DNA of 64,000 nucleotides from the NCBI RefSeq assembly GCF_934643285.1, contig NZ_CAKUBT010000001.1, positions 268,090-332,089 on the forward strand. Direction: 5' to 3'. The DNA comes from an uncultured Ellagibacter sp. GTDB taxonomy: Bacteria; Actinomycetota; Coriobacteriia; Coriobacteriales; Eggerthellaceae. Within the stretch, counting starts at the first letter, position 1. Each line of letters opens with the position of its first letter. Shown one piece after another: positions 1 to 8,984 of this stretch. The translations under genes and the position numbers were made by a program. The notes beneath the pieces are model-generated. The model saw nothing but the letters and a program-made list of their open reading frames with translations, was not told the DNA's origin and ran no database searches.

Positions 1-655
1 TGATCTGCTCCCGCTCGTCGAGGTCCGCGAGCGCGTCTTTGTGCGCGTCGTCGACGTGGAGCTTTCGGCCGAAGAGCAGGTAGAACAGCGCGAGCATCAC
101 GGCGAGCGAGAGCAGCGCCGCCGGGGTGTCGTAGAGGATGAAGTCGACGAAGGAGTAGCCCGCCGCCGAGCCGATCATGATGTTGGGCGGGTCGCCGATG
201 AGGGTCGCCGTGCCGCCGATGTTGGAGGCCATGATCTCGGCGAGGAAGAACGGCACCGCGTCGATGTCGAGCAGGCGGCACACCGTGATGGTCATGGGGC
301 CGATGAGCAGGACCGTCGTCACGTTGTCGAGCAGCGCCGAGAGCAGCGCGGTCAGGCAGACGAAGAGCACCATGACGTGCCAGGGGTTGCCCTTCGCGAG
401 GCGCGCGCACTTGATGGCGAGGTACTCGAAGATGCCCGAGAGCTTCACCACGGCGACGAAGAGCATCATGCCCAGAAGGACGCCGAGCGTGTTGAAGTCG
501 ACGTGGCTCATGGCCTGGTCGAAGGTTACGACGTGGACGATGAGCAGGATCATCGCGCCGACGATGGCGACGAGCGCGCGGTGCACCTTCTCCGACATGA
601 TGGCGACCATCGCGACGACGAACACCACCACGGCCACAATCTGCATCAAGTCCAT
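1..655 (-). CDS. ArsB/NhaD-type (ion transporter superfamily) permease, C-terminus cut by window edge
   Basis: About 218 N-terminal residues of a polytopic membrane protein are visible. It opens with a hydrophobic helix (MDLMQIVAVVVFVVAMVAI) and has several more. Two segments are typical of the ArsB/NhaD/P-protein branch of the ion transporter superfamily: ALLSALLDNVTTVLLIGPM near residue 110 and GGTATLIGDPPNIMIGSAAG near residue 155. Family members move anions (arsenite, carboxylates) or exchange Na+ for H+; the substrate cannot be read from the sequence. Start ATG at 655 follows a weak GAGTGGGG ribosome site. The rest of the protein lies left of the window, and no ars regulator or ATPase is adjacent. 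Confidence 0.8.
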   Translation of the reverse strand, partial: MDLMQIVAVVVFVVAMVAIMSEKVHRALVAIVGAMILLIVHVVTFDQAMSHVDFNTLGVLLGMMLFVAVVKLSGIFEYLAIKCARLAKGNPWHVMVLFVCLTALLSALLDNVTTVLLIGPMTITVCRLLDIDAVPFFLAEIMASNIGGTATLIGDPPNIMIGSAAGYSFVDFILYDTPAALLSLAVMLALFYLLFGRKLHVDDAHKDALADLDEREQI

Positions 656-812
656 ACCACTACCCCACTCATACCGTGAATTGCAAAAACGTTCGGAATT
701 ATAGGAGTCTTTTGTTTCGAACGTGCTAACAGTTCCCAGCGGTATTCCGTAAGCGGGGGCACCACTTCCGAGAGGGGCGTTTTAAAGTCGCCTGCGCCGA
801 TGCAGCTGCACC

Positions 813-1628
813 TTACCCTCCGAAGAAGGCGCGGGCTGTGCGCGCTGCGGGGAGATCCTTGCCATTATCGGCGGCGAAGCGCATGCAGCCTGCTGCCGCA
901 TCGCGGTTGCCCGCCGCAGCGTGAAGCTCGCCTTCCTTGGCGGCATACACGACGCGCAAGCGCGTGCACTGGTCGTGGTTGTCCCAGATGGAGCGGTAAA
1001 GCCCGATGAGCTTCGACTCGTCGTGATCAAGTTCTGCCTGGGCGACTTCGCGCGACCAGGAAAGATAGGCACGGCGCTGCTGCGTGATAGCATCATCCCC
1101 CAAGTTTGGCAGCGAGAGCGCCTCGTCGATGAGCGCGATCACTCGGTTGTTGTCAAAGAGGCTTTTCACGAGGGGAACCAGATCGGCATACAACGCGATT
1201 TTCGCCTCGTCGGTCGGCGCATCCTTCACGCTGTCCTGAATCATGAGGCCGAACTTCGCTGCCTCGCTCTTGCGATCGACGTTGATGAGCGCGCACGCGT
1301 AGAAGGACAAAAACCACGCGGGAAGCTCGCCCAAGGGCGGCTCGGCGGATTCCGCGATTTTCGACGAACCTTCGAGGAAGGCCATAGCATCGCAGTCATC
1401 GTTGTAGAGGGAGACGAGCTTTTCGAGCTTAGCCTGCGCTGCGCGAGCAAACACGCGCGTGAAGACGAACAGGCCAGCGAGCAAGAGCACGACAGATACG
1501 CCCGCGCCCGCTGCAGTGAAGCCCATCGCGCGCCCCTCGATGTTCGACCAGATGAAGACCACGGCGAGGGGAATGACGACGGCAATAGCGCAAGCCGCTA
1601 TCTCATAGCGTTTGAAATACGTAAGCAC
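813..1628 (-). CDS. hypothetical membrane protein with two helices and a cytosolic helical domain
   Basis: Two hydrophobic segments lie near the N-terminus (around YEIAACAIAVVIPLAVVFIW and FTAAGAGVSVVLLLAGLFVF). They are followed by about 200 residues of Ala- and Leu-rich helical sequence that reads like tetratricopeptide-type solenoid, with no catalytic motif. I do not recognise the family. I chose GTG 1628 because GGGAAGG lies 9 bases upstream. The longer ATG at 1679 has no ribosome site and lies 7 bases after the upstream gene's stop. It follows the formate/nitrite-type channel gene and may be co-transcribed with it; function unknown. Confidence 0.65.
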   Translation of the reverse strand: MLTYFKRYEIAACAIAVVIPLAVVFIWSNIEGRAMGFTAAGAGVSVVLLLAGLFVFTRVFARAAQAKLEKLVSLYNDDCDAMAFLEGSSKIAESAEPPLGELPAWFLSFYACALINVDRKSEAAKFGLMIQDSVKDAPTDEAKIALYADLVPLVKSLFDNNRVIALIDEALSLPNLGDDAITQQRRAYLSWSREVAQAELDHDESKLIGLYRSIWDNHDQCTRLRVVYAAKEGELHAAAGNRDAAAGCMRFAADNGKDLPAARTARAFFGG

Positions 1629-1685
1629 GAACCTCACCCTTCCCCGTTGACTGTTGAAAGGTAAGTGTAGCGTATGCACGCGGGT

Positions 1686-2504
1686 TTACGCGAGATTCTC
1701 ACGAGTTCGATACGCGAACCAATACGCCGCGCCGACCGCCACGCCGCCGACGATGTTGCCGAGCGTCGCGATGACGATGTTCGCGACGAGCCCCTCGAGC
1801 GTGATCGCCCCCGGGTTGCCGACGCCGAGCGTGTTCATGAGAAGCCCGCTCGGAAGGAAGAACATGTTCGCCACGCAGTGCTCGAACCCGCAGGCCACAA
1901 ACGCAGTGATAGGAAGAAAGATGCCGAGCACCTTATCGACCACCGAGCGGGCGGAAAAGCCGATCCACACGGCCAGGCACACGAGCACGTTGCAAAGGAT
2001 GCCCTTCGCGAAGATGGTGGCGGGTGCAAGTGAGGCCTTCGAGGAAGCAACGTTTACCATGGTCGTCCCGACCGCTCCCCCGTTCATCGCGCCCATCTGC
2101 GAGGCGCATACGAGGAACACGACGACGAGCGAACCGGCAAGGTTTCCCAGCCACACAATCGCCCAGTTGCGCGCGAGCTGGCCTGAGCCGATCTTTTTCG
2201 AGAACAGCGAGCACACCATAAGCGAGTTGCCGGTGAAAAGCTCCGCGCCGCAGCAGAGCACGAGCACGAGGCCTAAGCAGAAGCAAGCGCCACCGCCAGC
2301 GCGTTGCACAGCGAAAGGAAGCGATGAATCGCTTGTGAACAGGCAAAAGAACATTGCGCCGAATCCGATGAAGGCGCCTGCGAGCATCGCGGCGACAAAC
2401 ATGCGGCCAGCGGGCATCGAGCCCTTCGAGATGCCGAGGGTCTCCGCCTTCGCCTCGGTTTGAGCCGGGCTTAACGCGTCGACGGAAATTGATTGATCTG
2501 CCAT
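1686..2504 (-). CDS. formate/nitrite transporter (FNT) family channel
   Basis: This 272-residue integral membrane protein has about six hydrophobic helices, the length and arrangement of FNT channels (FocA, NirC, HSC). FNT-like segments include GAELFTGN in the first half and the NxxGxxxG region IVIATLGNIVGGVAVG near the C-terminus. FNT pentamers pass small monovalent anions such as formate, nitrite or hydrosulfide; the ion here is not decidable. ATG 2504 is the plausible start because it begins the conserved protein and is preceded by a purine tract. The reading frame continues 92 codons upstream without family resemblance. The ribosome-binding tract is a run of nine G, three bases from the ATG (see findings). 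Confidence 0.88.
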   Translation of the reverse strand: MADQSISVDALSPAQTEAKAETLGISKGSMPAGRMFVAAMLAGAFIGFGAMFFCLFTSDSSLPFAVQRAGGGACFCLGLVLVLCCGAELFTGNSLMVCSLFSKKIGSGQLARNWAIVWLGNLAGSLVVVFLVCASQMGAMNGGAVGTTMVNVASSKASLAPATIFAKGILCNVLVCLAVWIGFSARSVVDKVLGIFLPITAFVACGFEHCVANMFFLPSGLLMNTLGVGNPGAITLEGLVANIVIATLGNIVGGVAVGAAYWFAYRTRENLA

Positions 2505-2521
2505 AATCCCCCCCCCATTTC
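2505..2521 (-). promoter_or_regulatory. ribosome-binding region made of a nine-G homopolymer
   Basis: On the minus strand the sequence immediately before ATG 2504 is nine consecutive G (2508-2516) followed by ATT. No other purine-rich Shine-Dalgarno candidate is nearer. Confidence 0.6.
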
Positions 2522-2791
2522 CTGGAAAAGACAACAAGCACGCAAGCACCTTGCGGCGCCGATCACGTCGTTTCATGGAAATATTGGCGGAGATGCGTGC
2601 GAATCGAACACACCCAAGACGTTCTGCGCGCCTCACAACGGCTTTGAAGGCCGCGGGGCCCACCAGGACCCATCCATCTCCAAGAAGAAAGCTTCCTAAA
2701 GCGTGACAATCATACCGCATGCCCGCGCGCAACCCCCGACCCGTTGAGCAAAGGGCGAAAAATCCCGCCAATGACACCACGGCGGGCGCAA

Positions 2792-3484
2792 TTACGGGGG
2801 CACCTTAGCTACACAAGATATGCTTCCGTAATGCCGAACGGCACGAACATCAGCAAGGTCCCTACGAAAGTCATCACGAGAAGCCGAAGCAGGCAACACG
2901 TCGGCAGCAGGCGAACGCAAAACGGGCAAAGCATTAGCGGCGAGCGCTTGCTTGACCTTCTCCATGTCGATGGGTTTAGTAAGATGCCCGTTCATGCCTG
3001 CATCGTGGGCTCGCTGGGCATCTTCGGCAAGTGCAGGGTCGCCCACGGTAAGGTCGTCGCGATCGGACTTCACGTAGATGTAATAGCGCTCCTTGCCCGA
3101 AGGGTTCGTCGAGTAGAGAAGGTTCTCGGCTCGTTCGGGAGTATAGGAGATGTTCGACATGAGGTCGATTTCCCCCGCCTCATGCTTAGCAATGAGCTCA
3201 GAGAACGTTCCCAGGACGTACTCGTATTTCCAACCCTCGGTGTGGTAGGAAATGTCTTGCAGGTATTCGTATCCCCAGCCCGACATATACGTGTCGGGCG
3301 TTCAGGATTGGTAGTCCTGATTGTCGATGAGGTAGCCGACGCGAATCACTTTCGAGGAAGCCGCCTCGTCCTGAGATTGCCCCTGCTCGTCGGCCGAAGC
3401 CACTCCTAAGGTGCCGACGGATGCCAAGGAAAACGCGAGCATGATCGCGAGAACGAAGCGCAACGCGATAGTACGTGACCTCAA
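2792..3484 (-). pseudogene. remnant of a hybrid sensor kinase with periplasmic solute-binding sensor domain
   Basis: Reading from 3484, a signal peptide (RFVLAIMLAFSLASVGTLGV then an Ala-rich cleavage region) leads into the start of a type-3 solute-binding domain (KVIRVGYLIDNQDYQS). An in-frame TGA follows at 3302-3304. The same frame resumes with SGWGYEYLQDISYHTEGWKY and DLMSNISYTPERAENLLYS, typical solute-binding-domain text. It then jumps into DAGMNGHLTKPIDMEKVKQA, the C-terminal end of a response-regulator receiver domain. Most of the sensor domain, any PAS region, the kinase core and most of the receiver are missing. So the gene carries a large internal deletion plus a nonsense codon. 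It is probably not functional as a kinase. Confidence 0.8.
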
Positions 3485-3540
3485 GGCACCCTCCGACCTA
3501 CTGATAGCGTAATAGAAATATCATACCAGCAACTTGCAAG

Positions 3541-3578
3541 TAAAGAAGGCGCGGCAAGCGAATCTCGCGTGCCGCGCC
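3541..3578 (-). terminator. intrinsic terminator of the 2-oxoacid oxidoreductase operon
   Basis: A perfect 9-bp stem, GGCGCGGCA (3548-3556) with TGCCGCGCC (3570-3578), is followed on the minus strand by TTCTTTACTT. It lies downstream of the last subunit gene. Confidence 0.75.
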
Positions 3579-3671
3579 TCAACTGGGGCTTCGCGTCAAC
3601 CGTGCGCCTTTGAGGGTAAGAAGCTGCGGCGAAGGGCGTCCCTTTAGCGCCCCGCGCCGCGCACGCTGCCC

Positions 3672-4220
3672 TTACGCCTCGATACCGAGGGCGAGCGCCT
3701 GCTTGTTCTTATCGAGCATCGCAGCTTTGCGCGCGGGAACGCACTTCTCGATCGCCGCCGTGAGCACCTCGGAATCACAGAACGGGTCCGCCGCAAAGAG
3801 AGCGCCCACCAGCACGATGTTGCCCAAGCCCTTAAGCCCCGCCTTCTCGGCGATATCGGCAGCGGGGATGGCCTTCACCGTGACGTCGTTGCGCTCAGGA
3901 ATGTTCTGCACGAGCGTGGAGTCGGCAATGATAAGACCGCCGGGAACGACCGCATCGATGAACTTGTCGAGGGAGGGTTGGTTCATCGCGATAAGGACAT
4001 CGGGCGCGGTAATGAGCGGGCTGCCGATGGGGTCTGCCGCCAAGCTGACGCTGCAGTTCGCGGTGCCGCCGCGCATCTCAGGGCCGTAGGAGGGCAGCCA
4101 CGAAACCTCGCGGTTGCCGATGAGCCCGGTATAGGCGATGACCTTGCCGGCGAAGAGCACGCCCTGCCCGCCGAAGCCGGCGAGCACGATCTTGCGATCG
4201 GGATACGTCGTCTCAGCCAT
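3672..4220 (-). CDS. 2-oxoacid:ferredoxin oxidoreductase, gamma subunit
   Basis: This 182-residue protein has the whole POR/KOR gamma domain. It starts with KIVLAGFGGQGVLFAGKVIA and contains the family's SYGPEMRGGTANCSVSLA and GALFAADPF. In four-subunit 2-oxoacid:ferredoxin oxidoreductases the gamma chain packs against the thiamine-diphosphate subunits and helps bind CoA. ATG 4220 overlaps the beta gene's stop (TAATG), indicating translational coupling. It is the last gene of the operon. Substrate class is uncertain (branched-chain, aryl or 2-oxoglutarate type). Confidence 0.92.
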   Translation of the reverse strand: MAETTYPDRKIVLAGFGGQGVLFAGKVIAYTGLIGNREVSWLPSYGPEMRGGTANCSVSLAADPIGSPLITAPDVLIAMNQPSLDKFIDAVVPGGLIIADSTLVQNIPERNDVTVKAIPAADIAEKAGLKGLGNIVLVGALFAADPFCDSEVLTAAIEKCVPARKAAMLDKNKQALALGIEA

Positions 4221-5059
4221 TAGTTGCCCCCTTCCGACTTCTCGGGATGGGCAATGGGACACGCCGCTGAGCGCGCCGACGCCGCCTCGGCCGCGTTCGC
4301 GTAACCATCGGCGACGACATCGCGGTAGACGCCGAGCGGATAGTACGGCAGCATGTTCTCGCGCATCCATTCGAAGGCCTCTTGCGGCGTCAATCCCCAG
4401 TTCGTGGGGCAAGTGGAAACGACCTCGATGAACGAGTAGCCCACGCCGTCGATCTGGTACTGGAACGCCTTCTTGATGGCGTTTTTCGCCTTGCGGATGT
4501 TCTTCTTGCAATCGACGGTGACGCGCTCGATGTACGCCGGGCCATCGAGCGTGCTCAAAAGCTCGCACACGCGCACGGGATAACCCGCCTTCGAAACGTC
4601 GCGCCCATAGGGGCTCGTCTGCGTGACCTGGTTCGGAAGGCTCGTAGGCGCCATCTGACCGCCCGTCATACCGTAGATCGCGTTATTGATGAAGATGACG
4701 GTAATGTGCTCGCCGCGCGTCGCCGCATGGACGGTCTCCGCCATGCCGATCGAGGCGAGATCGCCGTCGCCTTGGTACGCGAACACCACATGGTCGGGCA
4801 AAACGCGCTTCACGCCGGTCGCAACCGCGGGGGCGCGGCCGTGAGCAGCCTCGATCATATCGCAACCGAAGAAATCGTAGGACATGACCGAGCAGCCGAC
4901 AGGCGCGACGCCTACGGTCTGGCCCTCGATATCGAGCTCGTCCATGGCCTCGCACACGAGGCGATGGACGATGCCGTGCGTGCAGCCCGGGCAATAGTTG
5001 GTCACCACCGGCAACAGCGAATGCGGGCGGGAAAACACGAGCTTCTCGTCTTGTGCCAT
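4220..5059 (-). CDS. 2-oxoacid:ferredoxin oxidoreductase, beta subunit (thiamine diphosphate)
   Basis: This 279-residue beta subunit contains the cluster-proximal NYCPGCTHGIVHRLVCEAMD and the thiamine-diphosphate/Mg motif GDGDLASIGMAETVHAATRG followed by NNAIYGMTGGQMAPTS. It decarboxylates (or, run backwards, forms) a 2-oxoacid and passes electrons to the ferredoxin subunit. Both ends overlap its neighbours by one base (TAATG), so alpha, beta and gamma are translationally coupled. It is the KorB/VorA-like type rather than pyruvate-specific POR, judging from the separate small gene for each subunit. Confidence 0.93.
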   Translation of the reverse strand: MAQDEKLVFSRPHSLLPVVTNYCPGCTHGIVHRLVCEAMDELDIEGQTVGVAPVGCSVMSYDFFGCDMIEAAHGRAPAVATGVKRVLPDHVVFAYQGDGDLASIGMAETVHAATRGEHITVIFINNAIYGMTGGQMAPTSLPNQVTQTSPYGRDVSKAGYPVRVCELLSTLDGPAYIERVTVDCKKNIRKAKNAIKKAFQYQIDGVGYSFIEVVSTCPTNWGLTPQEAFEWMRENMLPYYPLGVYRDVVADGYANAAEAASARSAACPIAHPEKSEGGN

Positions 5060-6126
5060 TAGAGAACCCCTCCCCTCTTCGCAGAATCCTTGATAGCGGA
5101 AAGCACCTCTTCAGGCGTCGGGATGACGCCGCCGGTGCGGCCGTAGAAGTCAACTGCCGCGCGCCCGTTCACCGCAAGGCGCACGTCGTCGACCATCTGT
5201 CCCATGTTCATCTCAACCGACAGGAACGCCTTCGCATGCGAGAGCGCGTCTTCGATCGCCTTCGTCGGGAACGGCCACAGCGTGATCGGGCGAAGCAGAC
5301 CGACTTTGATGCCCTCCTCGCGCGCCGCGACGACCGCACTTCTCGCCACGCGGCTCGATGCGCCGAACGCGACTACGACGATTTCCGCATCGTCGAGCAT
5401 GAAAGCTTCTGCGCGCTGTTCCTTCTCGCGGATGACCTCGTAGCGCTCGAACCGCTCGATGTTGAGCTTCTCGAGGGCGTCGGCGGTCAGATAGAGTGAG
5501 TTCACGATGTTGTGGGCGCGCTTGCCCTTATGCCCCGTCGTCGCCCAGGGCTTCTCGGGGAGGCTTTCCTTGGGCTCCGGCAAAACGACGGGCTCCATCA
5601 TTTGGCCGAGCATGCCGTCGGCAAGCACCATGACAGGCGTGCGATACTCGTCGGCCAAGTCGAAGGCACGGTAGACGCAGTCGGCCATCTCCTGTACTGT
5701 CGAGGGCGCGAGCACGGGCATGAAGAAGTCGCCATGCCCCGTCGCGCGCGTGGCCTGCCAATAATCGGACTGGGAAGGCTGGATGCCGCCGAGACCCGGG
5801 CCCCCTCGCTGCACGTTAATGATGACGCCCGGCAGATCCGAGCCCGCCATGTACGAGATGCCCTCGCCTTTAAGCGAGATTCCAGGGCTCGATGAGGACG
5901 TCATCGCGCGAGCGCCGGCGGACGCGGCGCCGTACACCATGTTGATGGCCGCGATCTCGCTTTCAGCCTGCAGATACGTCCCGCCAATCTTCGGCATGCG
6001 CTTGGACATGTAGGCCGCAAGCTCGGTCTGCGGCGTGATGGGATAGCCGAAGAAGAAACGGCACCCGGCGCGCAACGCACTTTCTGCGAGCGCCTCGTTT
6101 CCCTTCATAAGAACCTTTTCAGCCAT
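5059..6126 (-). CDS. vorB: 2-oxoacid:ferredoxin oxidoreductase, alpha subunit (VorB/KorA-like)
   Basis: This 355-residue alpha chain has the POR_N domain near residues 15-240, with RFFFGYPITPQTELAAYMSK, YLQAESEIAAINMVYGAASA, and SSSPGISLKGEGISYMAGSD. A transketolase C-terminal-like domain follows (AEIVVVAFGASSRVARSAVV). This is the architecture of VorB and KorA. The symbol reflects the commonest database name for this subfamily, not a demonstrated valine-derived substrate. ATG 6126 follows AGGTGAG. The ferredoxin subunit gene lies 3 bases upstream and the beta gene overlaps downstream. Confidence 0.9.
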   Translation of the reverse strand: MAEKVLMKGNEALAESALRAGCRFFFGYPITPQTELAAYMSKRMPKIGGTYLQAESEIAAINMVYGAASAGARAMTSSSSPGISLKGEGISYMAGSDLPGVIINVQRGGPGLGGIQPSQSDYWQATRATGHGDFFMPVLAPSTVQEMADCVYRAFDLADEYRTPVMVLADGMLGQMMEPVVLPEPKESLPEKPWATTGHKGKRAHNIVNSLYLTADALEKLNIERFERYEVIREKEQRAEAFMLDDAEIVVVAFGASSRVARSAVVAAREEGIKVGLLRPITLWPFPTKAIEDALSHAKAFLSVEMNMGQMVDDVRLAVNGRAAVDFYGRTGGVIPTPEEVLSAIKDSAKRGGVL

Positions 6127-6129
6127 AAC

Positions 6130-6336
6130 TCACCTCCAAACCGAGATGGCGACGTCGGGGCACATGACCGCGCATGAGCAGCACCCCGTGCATTTTGACA
6201 GATCGATGCAGTGCGCAGGATGATAGCCCTTGGCCGTTATCCTCTCCTGATCGAGCTCGATAATGTGGGTCGGGCACGCATCCACGCAAAGGCCGCAGCC
6301 CTTGCAGAAGCCCTCGTCCACGCTGATTCTTGCCAT
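6130..6336 (-). CDS. 2-oxoacid:ferredoxin oxidoreductase, delta (2[4Fe-4S] ferredoxin) subunit
   Basis: This 68-residue ferredoxin has two complete CxxCxxCxxxCP motifs: CKGCGLCVDACP (residues 11-22) and CTGCCSCAVMCP (near 49-60). It provides the electron relay from the thiamine subunits to external ferredoxin. Position and spacing make it the delta subunit, first of the four oxidoreductase genes. It lies 28 bases downstream of a P-loop ATPase gene. Confidence 0.93.
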   Translation of the reverse strand: MARISVDEGFCKGCGLCVDACPTHIIELDQERITAKGYHPAHCIDLSKCTGCCSCAVMCPDVAISVWR

Positions 6337-6364
6337 TTGACGTTAACCCCCGCCCTCTTGACTA

Positions 6365-7096
6365 TCAGTTACTCCACGGCGTTTGCCGATAGGGATTTAT
6401 TTCGTAGAGCGCCACGTCGGCGCCCTCTTGGGAAAGCCGCTCCCTCGCCGCATCCGCGCAAGATGCGGGAACGCAGACGGCAGCAAGCGGCAGACCCGCC
6501 GCACATGCCACTTCGCGGGCAAACGGCAGCGAAGTGGAAATCGCATCTTCGTCGGTGTCGCCCATGAGATGGGAGTTCGCGACGATTGCCGTCGCACGAA
6601 GGCGCGATGCACGCTCGATTTCGTAGAGCACCTCGCACGCTTCGCGCGGATCGCGGGTAAGCGCTCGGTAGCGATTCACGACATACCACATCTCGTAAGG
6701 TGCCGAAGCGATTGTGCGTGAGAAACGCCCGAGCGCCGCCGCACCGGCATCGTCGCCGCCGACATCGATGACGCACAGCTCGCCCGCGTCGGAGCTCGCA
6801 CGCTCAATCGCGGGAGCGACCGCGCCGGTGAGCGCCGGCATGTCGATGTTGCAGTCGGGGCCGGCATAGACCGGCGTTATCACCGAGATACCCGCCGCCC
6901 GAAGCGATTGCGCCTGGTCACTCGACCTGAAGTAGGGATTCACCACATCGAGGTCGACAAGCGTGACGTGTTTTCCCGCGCACGCGGCATTCTTTACGAG
7001 CGAAAGCGAAAGTGCCGTCTTCCCCACACCGTAGTGGCCGCACACGACAAGCACGCCGCCCAGCTGCGAAACGTCGAAGTCGCGAACCTGCGCCAT
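6365..7096 (-). CDS. MinD/ParA-like P-loop ATPase linked to the 2-oxoacid oxidoreductase operon
   Basis: This 243-residue protein has a clear Walker A (CGHYGVGKTALS, about residue 19) and the SIMIBI-class context VTLVDLDVVNPYFRSSDQ. A Walker-B-like LCVIDVGGDD follows near residue 106. The fold class is MinD/NifH-like deviant P-loop ATPases. Its role in this operon is unknown; cluster loading, assembly or chaperoning of the oxidoreductase would be reasonable guesses. ATG 7096 lies one base after the upstream ligase gene's stop, so the two are in one transcript. Confidence 0.78.
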   Translation of the reverse strand: MAQVRDFDVSQLGGVLVVCGHYGVGKTALSLSLVKNAACAGKHVTLVDLDVVNPYFRSSDQAQSLRAAGISVITPVYAGPDCNIDMPALTGAVAPAIERASSDAGELCVIDVGGDDAGAAALGRFSRTIASAPYEMWYVVNRYRALTRDPREACEVLYEIERASRLRATAIVANSHLMGDTDEDAISTSLPFAREVACAAGLPLAAVCVPASCADAARERLSQEGADVALYEINPYRQTPWSN

Positions 7097-7097
7097 G

Positions 7098-8885
7098 CTA
7101 GATAAGGCCCTCGGGAAGCTTCGGCGACTTCAAGTCCGCCCCGTCCTTCTGCCTGATGGCGACGCGGCGGATCTTGCCGTTCACGGTCTTGGGCAGCGCG
7201 TCGACATATTCGACGATGCGCGGGTATTTGTAAGGAGCCGTACGATGCTTCACCCATGCCTGCAGCTCACGGGTCAGCTCGTCGGAGCCCTTAAAGCCAT
7301 CGGCAAGCACGACCGTTGCCTTGACGGCGAAGCCGCGAACAGGATCGGGCACGCCGGTGACAGCGCACTCGCGCACCGCCTCGTGCTCGAGCAGCTCGCT
7401 TTCGATCTCGAAAGGCCCGATGCGGTAGCCGGACGACTTGATGACGTCGTCGTTTCGGCCGACGTACCAGAAGTACCCGTCCTCGTCGACCCATGCGGTG
7501 TCGCCGGTGTGATACCAGCCGTTGTAGATCGCGTTCGCCGTCTTTTCGGGGTCGCGGTAATATTCCACCATGATGCCCGCGGGGCGCGGCTCCATGCAGA
7601 TGCAGATCTCGCCCGTCTCGCCGGTGTTGCAGCGCGAACCGTCGTCGCGCTGAATCTCGACGTTGTAGAGCGGCACGGGCTTGCCCATCGAGCCAGAACG
7701 CGGCGTCGAATGCTTGAGGTTGGCGATGGTGAGCGGTGTCTCCGTCTGGCCGAAGCCCTCGTAGATTGTGAGCCCCGTGTGCTCTTTCCAGAAGTTGAAC
7801 AAATCGGGGTTGAGCGCCTCGCCTGCGGTCGTCGAGTACTGAAGCGACGAGAGGTCATAGGCGTCGAAGTTCTCCGACATCATAAGGCGGTACATCGTCG
7901 GCGGGCAGCACATAGACGTGACCTGGTACTTCGAGATAATCGAGAGAATCTCACCCGCGTTGAAGCGGTCGAAATCGTACGTGAGGACGCAGGCCTCCAT
8001 AAGCCATTGCCCGTAGTATTTGCCCCAGACCGCCTTGCCCCAGCCCGTGTCGGCGATGGTGAAGTGAACGCCGTCGGGCTGCACATTGTGCCAGTGCTTG
8101 GCGGTGATGAGGTGCGCAACGGCGTAGCCAGAGTTGTGGAGCACCATCTTCGGGTTGCCGGACGTGCCGGAGGAGAAGTACATGAGCATGGGCTCGGCCG
8201 CTACCGTGTCGCAACGCTCGAAGACCTCGCTCGCCGCGCGGACGCCGCTGTTGAAGTCGACCCAACCTTCGCGCTCGATGGACGCGGCGCAGATGCCTTC
8301 CTCGCCGGAAAGCGCCGCGCCGACGGTGCCCGCGACGGCGATGAGGTTTCCATCCTCGTCGCGTCGGGTCAAACCGCCACCCGCGCCGTTCACGAGGATG
8401 CGCGAGGTGACCGTGGGGCATTCGGAGATGACGTTGTCGGCAACCTCGGCGATATCCCCAACGGAGGTGCAGATGATGGAGCTGATGGAAGCGCCGTTTA
8501 AGCGGTATTCCAGGTCGTGCTCCTTCAACATGAAGGTCGCGGGAACCATGACCGCGCCGATCTTGGCCAACGCCGTTGCAACGAACCAGAACTGGTAGTG
8601 GCGGCGCAGCACGACAAGAACGTAATCGCCGCGCTTGATACCCTGATCAACCAGGAAGTTCGCCGTTTTGTCGGACCAGCGCTTCATGTCGGCGAAGGTG
8701 AAGATATGCTCCTCGCCTTCGGGGTTGCACCAGATCATCGCGCGACGGTCGGGGTCGTTCACCGCGATGTCGTCGACGACGTCGTAGCCGAAGTTGAAGT
8801 TGTCGGGATAGTGGACGCTGAACGTCTTAAGCTGCCCATCGGGAGCGTAGGTCTCGTCAACGTAGCGCAGATTGATATTCCTCAT
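7098..8885 (-). CDS. AMP-forming acyl-CoA synthetase (ANL superfamily, medium-chain/aryl type)
   Basis: This 595-residue ANL enzyme has the P-loop YFSSGTSGNPKMVLHNSGYA near residue 240 and the adenylate motif IYEGFGQTET. The YHTGDTAWVDEDGYFWYVGR hinge follows, and then the C-terminal catalytic lysine context LPKTVNGKIRRVAIR. Length and the DTGWGKAVWGKYYGQWL segment resemble ACSM-type acyl-CoA synthetases. It makes an acyl-CoA from a carboxylic acid with ATP. Beside a 2-oxoacid:ferredoxin oxidoreductase it could supply acyl-CoA for reductive carboxylation or, in reverse, use the product. Start ATG 8885 has GAAAGAGG upstream; the exact acid is unknown. Confidence 0.9.
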   Translation of the reverse strand: MRNINLRYVDETYAPDGQLKTFSVHYPDNFNFGYDVVDDIAVNDPDRRAMIWCNPEGEEHIFTFADMKRWSDKTANFLVDQGIKRGDYVLVVLRRHYQFWFVATALAKIGAVMVPATFMLKEHDLEYRLNGASISSIICTSVGDIAEVADNVISECPTVTSRILVNGAGGGLTRRDEDGNLIAVAGTVGAALSGEEGICAASIEREGWVDFNSGVRAASEVFERCDTVAAEPMLMYFSSGTSGNPKMVLHNSGYAVAHLITAKHWHNVQPDGVHFTIADTGWGKAVWGKYYGQWLMEACVLTYDFDRFNAGEILSIISKYQVTSMCCPPTMYRLMMSENFDAYDLSSLQYSTTAGEALNPDLFNFWKEHTGLTIYEGFGQTETPLTIANLKHSTPRSGSMGKPVPLYNVEIQRDDGSRCNTGETGEICICMEPRPAGIMVEYYRDPEKTANAIYNGWYHTGDTAWVDEDGYFWYVGRNDDVIKSSGYRIGPFEIESELLEHEAVRECAVTGVPDPVRGFAVKATVVLADGFKGSDELTRELQAWVKHRTAPYKYPRIVEYVDALPKTVNGKIRRVAIRQKDGADLKSPKLPEGLI

Positions 8886-8984
8886 GGGATAAAAGAACCT
8901 CTTTCAGTGCAAGCGGGGCAAAACACCCCTGAAGTCTCGTAGGAACCGAAGGGATGGCGCAACCCGGGACACGCCCGAGCGCGC

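Noticed and set aside
1..655. Plus-strand frames at the left end (41-704)
   Set aside because: They are shadows of the minus-strand ArsB/NhaD-type permease, which has clear family motifs.
3302..3304. In-frame TGA as selenocysteine
   Set aside because: The gene is a collapsed sensor-kinase relic, Sec does not occur in such domains, and no selenocysteine-insertion hairpin was visible after it.
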